Source: Scenedesmus sp. ARA3
Lineage: Eukaryota > Chlorophyta > Chlorophyceae > Sphaeropleales > Scenedesmaceae
Assembly (NCBI GenBank): GCA_004335835.1
Contig: RWJK01001156.1
Location: forward strand, 1 to 64,000
Direction: 5' to 3'
Length of the DNA stretch: 64,000 bases
In this document: positions 11,183 to 21,796 of the stretch, one piece after another
Numbering within the stretch: the stretch's first letter is position 1
Layout of the letters: each line of letters starts with the position of its first letter
Program-made: the position numbers and the translations under genes
The notes under the pieces: model-generated
What the model was told of the DNA's origin: nothing
The model's database searches: none
The model's input: the letters and a program-made list of their open reading frames with translations, nothing else

Positions 11183-14100
11183 GGCCGTGAGATGCTGCTC
11201 TGTGCTGGGGGCCTGCATGTCTTCCGTGCCAGCAACTGCTACAGCAACATCATCTGATGTGCTACTGCTGCTGTGAAGTTCCTCATCAACGTGCTGGTCT
11301 TGTGGCTCCTGCTGCAGCTGCTGCAGCAGCTCTGCTGCTGCCACTGCTGCTGCAAGGTCTGGCTCCGCATCTTCACCCACAGCACTGCTGCCCTCAAAAG
11401 CAGGTGCACCCTCATCTATGCTTGGTGCACTGCCAGCAGCAGCATCCGCTGCTGCTGCAATACCTGCTGCAACTGTAGCCTCTCTAGCTGCAGTAGCTTC
11501 ACAGGCATCAGCACTCCCAGCAGCAGCAGCAGCAGCAGCGCCTGCTGGTGGTGGCAGTACAGCCAGGGGCCCGCTGACCTGCCAGTGAGCCACAGGATCA
11601 GCCAGCAGCTGCTGACCTGGCAGCTCCGCAGGCTGCAGGTCAAGCAGCACTTTGACTTTGACCCTGGTGTTGCCCAGGTTCTTGCACATGGGGTGCACCA
11701 CTGCAAACGTGCCACTGAGCCAGCGGCAGTGCGGCCTTGCTGAGTCAGCAGCAGCAGCAGCAGCAGGCCGCGGCAGCAGCAGCGGCGACAGGTCCACCTC
11801 TACTGCACCAACAGGCACTGCTGCTGCTGCTGCTGCTGTAGGGCCTTGCGGATCACCCCTGCTGCTGCCGCCGCCGCTGCTACTGCTGCGGCGGCTGGGC
11901 TCGAAATTGGTGATTGACAGCAGCAGCGGGTAGGCTTGCAGCGCTCGAGCCAGGCGACAGTCTGCTGCTGCCCAGTGCTGGCCGCAGAAGTGCCAGCCGA
12001 CTGCCCAGCTGCGGGCCAGCAGGCTGGAGTGCTGCTGGCTGGTGGGGGCCTTGCTGTGGGTGCGGCTCTCAGCTTGGGCACCTGCGGTTTGAAATGCGTT
12101 ATTGTTAGGACGTGTTCACTATCCCAAAACAGGCAGCCGGGCCAGCAGGATGGAGTGCTGCGGGCTGGTTGGGGCCTTGCTGTGGCTGCGGCTCTCAGCT
12201 TGGGCACCTGTGGGGTAGAAATGCAAGTGCAACGGTAATAGTTGGCACGTGTTTTGAGGAGCAGGCTGGAGTGCTGCTGGCTGGTTCGGTGCAACAGTGA
12301 CAGTTGGCACGCGTTTGAGTTGCAGGCTAGAGTGCTGCTGGCTGGTTGGGGCTTTGCTGTGGCTGCGGCTCTCAGCCTGGGCACCTGCGGGGTAGAAATG
12401 CAAGTGCAACGGTATAAGTTGGCACGTCTTTGAGTTCAGGCTGGAGTGCTGCTGGCTGGCGGGTGCCCTGCTGTGAGTGCGGCTCTCAGCCTGGGCACCT
12501 GCAAGGTGGAAAGCGTCATTGTTAGGACGTGTTGACTCAATCCAAAAACAGGCAGTCGGGCCAGCAGGCTAGAGTGCTGCTGGCTGGTGGGTGCCTTGCT
12601 GTGGCTGCGTCTCTCAGCTTGGGCACCTGCGGTTTGAACAGCGTCATTGTCAGGACGTGTTGCCTATTCAAAAACAGGCAGCTGGGCCAGCAGGCTGGAG
12701 TGCTGGCTGGCGAGTGCCTTGCTGTGGGTGCGGCTCTCAGCCTGGGCACCTGCGCATTGGCAAGCTGGTGCAACAGTGACAGTTGTCATATGTTCAAGCT
12801 GCAGGCTGGAGTGCTGCTGGCTGGCGGGCGCCTTGCTGTGGGTGCGGCTCTCAGCTTGGGCAACTGCAGGGTGGAAAGCCGGTGCAACAGTTGGCGTGTG
12901 CCGGTGACCGATAGCATGTATCAGGAGGCATCAAATCAGGCGATACAGCATCACCAGCGGTGACGACTGATAGCACATATGCTGTGCGATGCAAGAGCTG
13001 TTGTAAGCGCAGAAGCAGTGTCCACAAGCGGCTCACCTGGCAGCCTGCACGCAGCAACATAATAAATGAACCACGGGCGCTCCAGCAGCATACCTATGCT
13101 GCAGCAGGCCCTAACAAGGACGTCAAACAGCGCAGGAGCAGCACACGTATGCTGCAGTGCGCGTTGTTGATGATGATTCCAACACAGCACAAATGTGTGG
13201 CCGCACCTGGCAGCCTGTATGCAGCCACATAGTTTGCAATCCGTGGCCGCTCCAGCAGCACATCATTTCCCCCAGGCAGCAGCAGCTCCTCAACATGCAC
13301 AGACAGCAAGCAGGCTCCCAAACAATACTGCAAAACATTTGCCTCACCTGGCAGCCTGTATGCAGCAACGTAGTTGGCAATCCGTGGCCGCTCCAGCAGC
13401 ACATCATCACCCCCAGGCAGCAGCAGCTCCTCAACATGCGCAGACAGCTGAGAGCCACTGAAATAAACATCCAGCTCACCTGGCAACCGGCTTAAGTTGG
13501 AACCTGCCGGAGCGGCCCAGCAGCACACCTCTGCTGCACTACGCATTATCTGATTAATCTAACACTGTACAAATGTGTGGCCGCACCTGGCAGGCGGTAT
13601 GCAGCAACGTAGTTTGCAATCCTGGGTCGCTCCAGCAGCACATCATCGCCCCCAGGCAGCAGCAGCTCCTCAACATGCACAGACAGCCGCGCCAGCTGGC
13701 CAGCAAAGCCCTCGGGCGGGGACGCCAGCAGAGGAGTAAGCGTGGGTGCGGCGGCTGGCAGGGCGGTTGCAAGCAGCTGCAGCAGCTGAGGGTGCCTGCA
13801 GGATGGTGAGGGGTGGCAGCGCAAGCCAGTGAGGAGATGGTTGCAGTTCTGGCACACGTGATAGTTTGCAGCAGGGTTTGCAGCAGCTGTAGTGCAGCCA
13901 CAGTGGCCAGTTGCTGGGGTGGCAGCGCAAGACAACGAGGAAGTCAGGTTGCAGTCAAGGCACCAGGTGCCTGTCGCTGAGTTTGGAGCAGCTACAGTGC
14001 AGCCAGGCACTTGCAAACTGTGTTTGGCCTCGCTGTGCGTCACTGCTGCCACTGCTGCCACTGCTGTTGTTTCAAATCAGCGGCTCACTTGTTCAAGGGG

Positions 14101-15669
14101 CAGTCTGCAGCAGGGCATGTGTCGGTTGGTGTGCCCCCGATGTGTGTGAACTGCAGCGCCACCTGCACCGCCCCGACTGGCTGCCCCAGCTGCGACTTGA
14201 GCACCAGCCAGCTGCGGATGCCCTGCGCAAACAAACATATAATCCATCAAAATGCGGCCACAGCAGAGCACAGCATGCTTGGTGCAGCCGCCACATCAGA
14301 TACAGACAAGCGGCCACAGCAGATCATGGTCGGTGAGGGTAGAGTCGCTGGCCAAATCCAAATCCAGTTGATAGCTAATGGAACAGGTGCTGCCAAATGA
14401 GCCTGTCATTGGCTCAAAAACGGGCTGTGTTCCCGTCGTGTAACACACACATTGTGAGGCCAGTGCTCCAGGCAGCTACGGAAGGCATCCTCAATTTTAG
14501 ACCAGCCACAGCTGACAAGAGGGGCAGCATGAACAGCAGAGCACAGCACATGTTTGGTGCAGCAACCGCAGCAGCAGAGCACAGCACGGCTGGTGAGGCC
14601 AGTAAGGACATCAGGCAGCTGCAACCGCAGGGCCCATGCACAGCTGGCATGAGTGACGCTGCATCAGCACACACTGGACACGTTCTTAGAGTGTGCTAGA
14701 TGAGCGGCGAGTGCATATTGCAACCAACAGCATCAACCACACACAAACATCCGGACCGAGTCATGCCATTCGCGCACCTGCGGCCGTGTAAGCAGTGCCT
14801 GCAGCGGGCAGCTGCCACTTCCCAGCAGCACCTGCTGCTGCCCTGCCATCACATAGCTGCTGGAGTGCCCCCTGCTGAGTGCTGCCGCCACTGCCTGCGA
14901 CCTGGGGCAGTGGTGCCACAGCTGCACGCTGCACTCAGCTGATGCCAGTACAGCAAGGCTGGGGCCTGCGAGGGTGAGGGGCAGCAGCTGCCTGTGGTGG
15001 AATTGCGGGCAGAACGTCTGGGCCTGCTAGTGAATGCGGCAGCAGCGGTACACATGAGGAGGGGGGTCATCAGCAGTGTTTGAGACATGTGGTGGAAGCG
15101 TGGGCAGAAGGTCTAGGCCTGCGCATATGGTGTGGCAGCAGCAGGCACTGAAAACGTGAGTGAAATGGGGGGCAGACGTGAGGAGAGACTGCAGAACAAG
15201 TGTGAGGGGCAGCAGCTGCCTGTGGTGGAACTGCGGGCAGAAGGTCTGGGCCTGCGGGTGGATGCGGCAGCAACAGGGGGATGTTTTTTTGCAGAGAAGT
15301 GATGTGAGGAGGGGAAGCAGTGTGGAGCTGCTGCCAACAGACAGTCCAGGGCAGTTGCGCGCAGGTAAATTGCAAATTGCGAACTTCCACAGTGCGTATT
15401 CTACCAGATGAAGGCTTCTTATGCAGCTCAAGCAACAGCACTGCTCACACCAGCCGCCACAGCAACATGCCACCCACCTGAAAGGGCGTCTTTAGGACCT
15501 GCACTGCCTGCACTTGCTCCCCGCTGCTGCTGCTGCTGCTGCTGCTGCCGACGAGGGCTGCATGCAGGCCCAGGGTAGCATATGGGTGGGGGCCCAGCTG
15601 CAGTGCTCGCCCCAGCAGGCCTGAGCCTCCCCCTAGGCAGTTCTCAGCGTCACGCACAGCAGCCTGCGC

Positions 15670-15708
<39 letters not shown>

Positions 15709-18700
15709 CCAACACCAGCACATGTCACACATGGGTGAGGCGAAGAAGCATTCTCAGCCAGCAGCACCAGAGCATGTCAGGTCCTGAGACAGCTCCCAGA
15801 GGTGCAGCAGCAGCCTGGGCACAGCAATGCAGTGCATGCGGCACACAGCACAAAGCCATGTACAGCTTCAACAAAATGGGCAAGCAGTATTGGCCGCCCA
15901 AGGCAGCTATCAGGTTGCGTCTAACACTGCTACACCGCTGCACACATGCCGGAAGAGCGCCGACTGCAACCAGCCACACTCGCAACTTGACATACCATGT
16001 GCTAAGCTAGCAAACCATGCTGTGAAGCCAGCAGGCTCACCTGCAAGCCACACGCTCTGATGACCTCGACGCACAGCGCTGCTTGCATTGGCTGCGGCTC
16101 AGCTGCTGCAGCTGCTGCTGCTGGCACAGCCTGCTTTGCTGCAGCAGGCAGTGCTTGGTCAGAGGGAGCAGCACCAGCAGCAGCAGCAGACTTTGACGCT
16201 GCCAGGGAGCTGGGATGAAGGGCAGCAACCAGATCCTTCAGCTCACTGTTATCAGCTTCACTGCTGCTGCTGCTGCTGGCGCTGTCTCTTCTATAGGGAG
16301 AGGTGTCGCAGCCACCAGCAGCAGAGGGGTCAGCATCACCGCCTTCTGCAGGCTCACGCTGCTGGTCTGCTGCAGCACCAGCAATGCGATGCACTTCTGT
16401 ATCATGATCTGGTCCAAAATGCCGCTGCTGCTGTGGCTGCAGCTCCTCTGCTTGCTGCTCCTCCTCCTGCTGCTGCTGGTGCTGCTGCTGCTCTTCCTCC
16501 TGATTCTGCACCTCATCGTCATCATCATCATCATCTTCATCCAAGCTGTAGCAGTTCTCGGCACAGTAGCTTACGGTGACCTGCAGCAGCACTGCCGTGC
16601 CCTGCTGCTGCACTGCTGCCTCGGCTGATCTTGGCTGCAGCTGCAGTGGCACCAGGAAGGTGTGGCTGGCTGGCCCAGCTTCTGCTGTGGCTGGGTGGTG
16701 CACCTGACTGAGCTGCAAGACTTGCTGCAGCTGCAGCACGCCAGCAGCGATCAGGCTGTCACTGTCATCTTGCCACTTGTTGTACACCTGGCATAGAAGC
16801 GGAGATGACATGCAGTTTGCAGAGATGCAGTGTGAGCAGCAAGCTGAAATCAAGCGCTAATGGCGGGTAACAGTGAGAGTGTTCTAGGCACAGTGTCTGT
16901 TAGTAACAGGCACCATGATGGTGTGGCTGGCGGGCCCTGCTTCTGCTGTGGCTGGGTGGTGCACCTGGCTGAGCGCTAGCACTTGCTGCAGCGGCAGCAC
17001 GCCAGCGGCGATCAGGCTGTCGCTGTCATCTTGCCACTTGTTGTACACCTGGCATAAAAGCGGAGGTAACAGGCAGTTTGCAGGGATGCAGTGTGAGCAG
17101 CACAGCTGAGCTCAGGAGCGCGTGCCGGAAGGGAGTAGGCGGCTGCTTGGGGAAAACAGTCAGCACCGCCACAGCAGCATAGCTGCTGAGCCCCTCATCA
17201 TGCAGCAGGCCTGAAGATATCACACAGGCAGCTGGTACTTATAGCAGCGCACTGCAGCACTCAGCCTTGCGACTGTGTTTACACAGGCTTTACTGCCAAA
17301 CCAGTCGCCTGCTGCTATGATCAGCCTGCCTGCTCACCTCAAAGCCCAGCTGCTGGTCTGCTGCTGCGCCGCTGCCATCATCAGCCAGGCAGTCTGCCAG
17401 GGACTGCCCAGGCGGCAGCAGCGCGGTGTGCTGCTGTCACCAAACCGGCTGACTGCTTGCACAGGTAGCTGCTGTTGCTAGCCCACCCAGCTCACCTCAA
17501 ATTTCAGCTGCAGGCTACACATTGCAACAGTCGTCAGTTGTGCTGCTGTCATCAGATTGGCTAAACTTCTTGATCAGCCCATCAGCGATGCTCACCTCAA
17601 AGCCAAGCTGCTGCTCTGCTGCTGCGCCGCTGCCATCATCAGCCAGGCAGTCTGCCAGGGACTGCCCAGGCGGCAGCAGCACCGTGTGCTGCGCGTGCGC
17701 AGAGAACTCAGGGCGAGCTATCAGCTGCACCTCCTGAGTGAACAGTGGCTCCTCGCCTGCAGCAGCAGCAGCAGTGGCAGCAGCAGCAGCAGCGGCAGCA
17801 GCAGCAGCAGCAGCGGCAGCAGCAGCAGCAGGGGTTGGATGCAGAGTACAGGGGTGGATGCAAAGTGCCATCACAAGGCGCTCATGGGGCCAGAAGCAGC
17901 GAACAGAACGGAGCAGCACAACTCCTGTGTACATCCGCAGGGTGCTTTGCTAGCCTGCTTGCATGCATCCACATGCAATCCTGCCGTCAGAAATTGCTGG
18001 GCCAGACGCGCAGCGCTCTCACCAGGGAAGCAGTAGCGCATGAAGCGGCTCTCAGGCAGCTGCTGCCCACCCTGCTGCAGCTGCTGCGCATCAGGCAGGT
18101 GGCTCGCGCTGTGCACAGTGACCTCTATCACGTGCCGCACAGCTACCACGACTGCAGCACTTGCTGCTGCTGCTGCTTGTTCGTCATCTAATGCGGCTGC
18201 ATGCTCTGCTGCGAGCCCATCATCTTGCTGCTGCTGCTGCTGCTCTGCCAGGGTCACCCGCAGATCTATGCTGCCTGTGTGCTGGCCCCGCAGCACATCA
18301 TACACAGGAAAGGTGCCGGATGCAAAGCAATGCTGCTCTGTCTCAACAGCTGAGCTGCTGCTGCTCGTGATCTGCACCAGCTGCTGCTGCTGCTGCTGCT
18401 GCAGGGGCACCCGCACAATGCCAAGGAGCTCTCCTGAAGAGCTTGCTGTGGCCTGCACAGTGCTGCTGCTGCTGCTGCCCCACAGCTCCACAGCTAAGCA
18501 CGGCTTGTCTGTAGCCAGCAGATGCCCTGCAAGACAGCTGGGGCCAGTGATCAATGCACTGCAGCTGCTGCTGCTGCCAGCAGCAGCACTGCCATCTGAC
18601 TGAGGCGGCAGCAGGGATGCGGCATCCAAGCGGCAGCAGGTGTGGCCTGACGACTTAATCACAGCTGTCAAAGAGGCAGGCAATGCTGTCAAACCTTGGA

Positions 18701-21072
18701 TGCTGTGCAACTCGACCAGCAGCTGAGGACCTGTAGCAGCAGCCGCATCTGTCGCTGCTGCTGCTGCTGCTGCTGCAGGTGTTTGTTGGGCTGGCTGCTG
18801 CTCCACTGCGCCTCCAGCACGGGAGCCCATTGCAGCTTGTGCAGGCTGGCCACTGCCAGCGGCAGCTGCTGGAGAAGCTGCTGCAGCTGCTGCAGCCGGC
18901 TGCTGCTGCTGCTGTTTCTTACGCCTTGGTGAAGCTGCGTTTTTCATCCTAGGCCTTGTTGAAACAAACAGCTCCTGCAGCAGCAGGTCCTCAAGCTCCT
19001 CTAGGTCCTCAAGCTCTGTTAGCTGGCTGCCACTGTAGCTGCTGCTGCTGCTGCTGCTGGCATCATCAGCATCACCACCTGCAAATGTATACTCCAGCTG
19101 CTCGCCGCCCATATCAAAGCCCTCTGAATCGTCAGGGGAACCTGCTGCAGCAGCTGCTGCAGCAGCTGCTGCAGCTGCTTGGCGTGGTGGCGGCGCTTGC
19201 AGGAGTGCTACTGCAGCAGGTGGCAGCTGCTGTCCCTGGCGTTGCTTAGGTGGGGACTTGACTGCAGCTGCTGCAGCTGCTGCTGATCCGCCTAATGGCC
19301 ATGGCAGCCCTAGCACAGTGGTCCTGTTGGCAATGCTGCCATATGCATCTGCTGTTAACAAGCCAGGGCCTGCTGCTGCTGCTGCTGCTGCTGCTGCAGT
19401 GCTTGCTGATCCAAAAGTCAGCTGCCTGGGCAACAGACTGGCCAGCTGCTGATGCTGCTGCCCTGCTGCAAAGCGCCAAGGCGACCTTGACAGCATGGAC
19501 GGCGAGCGCGCTGCTGCTGCTGCTGCTGCTGCTGCTGAGAGGCCTGTGCCACCAAGCAGTCCCAGGTGTCCTTGGGGCAGGGCTAGGCTGATGCCTCGCT
19601 GTGCTGCCTGGTCCATTGCCTGCTTCAGCTGCTCTGCTTTTGCCAGGAGGTCTTGCAGAGGGTCTGCTGCTGCTGCTGCCGCTGCCACTGCCACTCCTGC
19701 GCCAGGGTGCAACATCATGGCGTTGGTTCCGCTGCCGTTGCCAGTGGGTTGCTGCTGCTGCTGCTGTTGATCGCTTGCTGGAGTGCTGTCTGCAGCAGCG
19801 CTCTGCATTTGCTTCTGGTCTGCTGCAATGCTGCTGTTGCGGCTGCCGGCAGGTGCCTGCTGACCAGTGTCGGAGCTGCTGCAATGACACCACACACAAG
19901 CAATCAGGTGTACAGTGAGCGCGAGGTGTGATGCATTGATTAAAGCAAGTCCTTTGCAGAAGCAGCGTAGCATCAACAGCGTGTCGATGGTCAGGGCAGC
20001 ATTCCTGAATTGTGTGACAAAGAGTATGTGTAGACTGGTTGCAGGACTGCGGTTGCCACAGCAGTAGGGTGGGTGCTGACACATGCTACCTCCGTATAAC
20101 TGTGCCTGTGAAATACAGACAAGGAGACTGCTGTCGTGTATCACCTGGTGTGTTGCGCAGGGTGCTGCGTAGCATTCTCCTTGCCTGCGCCAGCAGCAGC
20201 AGCTGCTGCTTTGCCTGCAGCTGCTGCTTTGCCTGCAGCTGCTGCCGCAGCTCCTTGCTGCGGCTGCTGCTGCACTGCTGGCACTGGATACAGCGGCAGC
20301 TGCCTGTCAGTGGTTGCGAGGTGCTCATTCAGCTCAAAAGATGACAGCAGCGCACCGTAGTGCACGCGCATGCTGACGGCTGCTGTTGCAAGCACCTGCC
20401 CATTGCTGCCTTTGAGTGGCACACTCGCCTCTACAGGCTTGGACACATCCAGGCAGCTGACGTCTACGCTGATGGTGCCAACTGGCCTGCTGCTGGGGCA
20501 CTCTTCTACTGTCAGCACTGCACAGCCCATGTCTTTCAGGTAACGAGAAAGGTAGCGGGGGCCAGAAGTGAGGGGAAAGGCTGCGCCAGCGCCGCGTGTG
20601 GCGTGGAAGGGCACCACTGTGTCTGCTGATGCCCCCCACCAGCGCAGCCGCAGCTGCACCTGCAGGACAAATAGCAGATGATGGCGCAGGCGTTGAAGCA
20701 GGAATAGTGTGTTGTTAGGAAGCAGCCAACCTGCATGGATGCTTCCTGCTGTATGCTATGCCTGCAGCGCTGCTGCACACAGTCACTGAGCATTGCCTGG
20801 GCTGTCGTAAGTGCTGTAAAATGATGCTTTGGCTGCTACTGACGTGCAAACGCCTGCTCTTCATGTACATGGTGCTTGTGGGCGAGTATGGCAGCTTCCC
20901 GCCTGGGGTTGCGCATGCTGCTGCTGCTTGTGTGGCAAACCTGCTGTGGGGGTCTCCTGTAGTTCCATGCCAGCTCTACACATACGACCAGCTCGCCTCT
21001 GACCTCTCCAGGCACGTCTGGAGGGAGCGTCAGGCTGGCGATCTTAACGTGAGGGGTGCTGGGGTCCTTCAT
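5160..21072 (-). CDS. C2CD3: C2CD3-like centriole distal-end protein, 16 exons, about 3012 aa
   Basis: Exons in transcript order: 21072-20941, 20659-20145, 19878-18023, 17756-17596, 16787-16041, 15663-15478, 15023-14778, 14222-14089, 13795-13587, 12081-10763, 10097-9873, 9679-9479, 9027-8380, 8002-7933, 7763-7328, 7113-5160. All phases agree and the sum is 9039 nt. Known C2CD3 landmarks appear in order: TLPP..VRGEL and RLRWWG in the N-terminal domain; EVIRACGLQ; FCPQFHHRQLLPLTL; a VALQFTH strand; ERPRIANYVAAYRLPG; VEVDLSPLLL; and IEGWYNVADAADRPRGQIK before VSVTPL. In animals C2CD3 sits at the distal centriole and is needed for centriole elongation and ciliogenesis; the same role here is inference. 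The C-terminal 650 residues are low complexity with repeated acidic motifs. It is longer than human C2CD3 (about 2350 aa) mainly through Ala/Gln/Ser runs. Exon 10/11 joining is the least certain point. Confidence 0.85.
9222..9329 (-). repeat. Echo of the 3' half of the GWYN exon (C2CD3)
   Basis: It encodes LTALDMAALHVLGSIEGWYN and onward to GQIK with a GT donor, nearly the same as the 3' part of exon 9679-9479. It lies in the next intron and has one residue change in the D/V-ADRPRG segment. Confidence 0.85.
10030..10585 (-). repeat. Four tandem copies of the start of C2CD3 exon 10097-9873
   Basis: Blocks reading CLY-x2-YKWHETG-x-TISTPLVA, each preceded by GGCTGGCAG or a variant, recur near 10089, 10239, 10399 and 10557, about 150-160 bp apart. 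Only the lowest-coordinate copy continues into the rest of the exon. In the uppermost copy the AG of the inner acceptor is changed (GGCTGGCAT). Confidence 0.8.
11990..12880 (-). repeat. Seven tandem copies of the 5' end of C2CD3 exon 12081-10763
   Basis: An acceptor block (CAGGTGCCCAAGCTGAGAG on the transcript strand) with about 60 nt of following exon, reading AQAESR-x-HSKAP, occurs at about 12081, 12210, 12384, 12499, 12628, 12750 and 12864. Spacing is 114-174 bp. The copy at 12081 opens the real exon; the other six lie in the upstream intron and lose the frame after 20-30 codons. Confidence 0.85.
13030..13690 (-). repeat. Four tandem copies of C2CD3 exon encoding VEELLLPGG..YRLPG
   Basis: Near-complete copies occur around 13193-13310, 13345-13450 and 13587-13690, with a broken one near 13035-13095. 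Each good copy reads VHVEELLLPGG then LLERPRIANYVAAYRLPG and ends at a CCAG/GTG donor. Copies at 13345 and 13193 remain open in one frame across their junction. This makes mutually exclusive or repeated use possible. Confidence 0.85.
13800..14010. repeat. Intronic tandem repeat inside C2CD3
   Basis: A block with GGGTGGCAGCGCAAG and a following GTTGCAGTC/GTTGCAGTT recurs at about 13808 and 13917, plus a CAGTGCAGCCA motif at about 13894 and 13996. The segment is between exons 14222-14089 and 13795-13587. Confidence 0.55.
14970..15265 (-). repeat. Three tandem copies of the FCPQFHHRQ exon start (C2CD3)
   Basis: The 5' part of exon 15023-14778 recurs at about 15085-15125 and 15197-15262 in the upstream intron. 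The last of these is almost the same over the QFHHRQLLPLTL codons and keeps the GCCCAGACCTTCTGCCC core. Only 15023-14778 continues with the open C2 strand sequence. Confidence 0.8.
16680..17110 (-). repeat. Two tandem copies of the start of C2CD3 exon 16787-16041
   Basis: The VYNKWQDDSDSLIAAGVLQL coding block with its acceptor (16680-16840) is repeated at 16911-17110, including about 50 bp of upstream intron. The upstream copy has no continuation into the acidic/Gln part of the exon. Confidence 0.85.
17330..17715 (-). repeat. Two copies of C2CD3 exon 17756-17596
   Basis: The LPPGQSLADCLADDGSGAA coding segment with its GAG/GTGAGC donor is repeated at 17336-17457. The second copy lacks the 5' third of the exon. 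Confidence 0.85.
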
Positions 21073-21796
21073 TGTTGAGTCTGGACTGCAGGAACAGCAG
21101 TTCTGCTCTTGTGCGTGAGCCTGCTCACGATACAGAGAGGTCCACCAATTGAACGCATAATATCATCGTAGTTGCTTTGAACAGCATGTGATCGAATGGA
21201 GTGGGTGATCACCGGCATCGGCAACTCGACAGCAGCATTAGCAGGATCATGGCTGAGACACGTTGCCCATAAGTTCAAGTCCATTACAGCGTAAGATTTC
21301 AGAAGATGGGTCGTCGAGAGACCTCTCAAGCTGGCAATTCAAACCCTGCCAGTGTGTCACCATCCAAACTGGCAGCTCACCCGTGAATGCTTGAGTAATG
21401 TTTGACTGCGAATCCATTTTTATTCAGCCCTGTAGTATGCAGTGTTTATGCACTTAAGGTGGCTTATGGGCTGCGTTTCTTCTACTGCAGTGTTCCGACG
21501 CAGCCAGGTTATCAACGAATTCGCTGAAAGTACACTTTTTAAGGAAATTTGAGGGCTTTTGTGCTCCTGAAACGCGGTGAACAGGGCCTGTTTCGCCAAG
21601 CGGGTCAAGTGAAAGCCCGAGAGGAGGTACAAAGCGGATACGTCCTTTGGGCGACCCTAGCAGTGCATGAGACTGGTTCAATTGTTTCTGAGTCACCATA
21701 GACTCGGTTCAATCACGGCTCAGCAGCTTGGGCGCCAGCGGTACAGCAGCAGTAGCGAGACCGGCCTCTGAGGCAGAACAGTGGTGACCTCTCAAC
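21073..21796. promoter_or_regulatory. Divergent promoter region, C2CD3 / TF-x-P protein
   Basis: The start codons of the two genes are 724 bp apart on opposite strands with no reading frame of note between them. I see no TATA box. A shared promoter for two cilium-type genes is an inference from position only. Confidence 0.5.

Noticed and set aside
13800..14061. Cys-rich open segment (CQNCNHLLTGLRCH type) that could look like a zinc-binding insert in C2CD3
   Set aside because: The phase-correct join is from 14089 to an acceptor at 13795, which skips it. The stretch also contains its own tandem repeats, as expected for intron.
13030..15265. Tandem arrays considered as minisatellites unrelated to genes
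   Set aside because: Repeat units coincide with C2CD3 exons and their splice junctions, so they are copies of coding segments.
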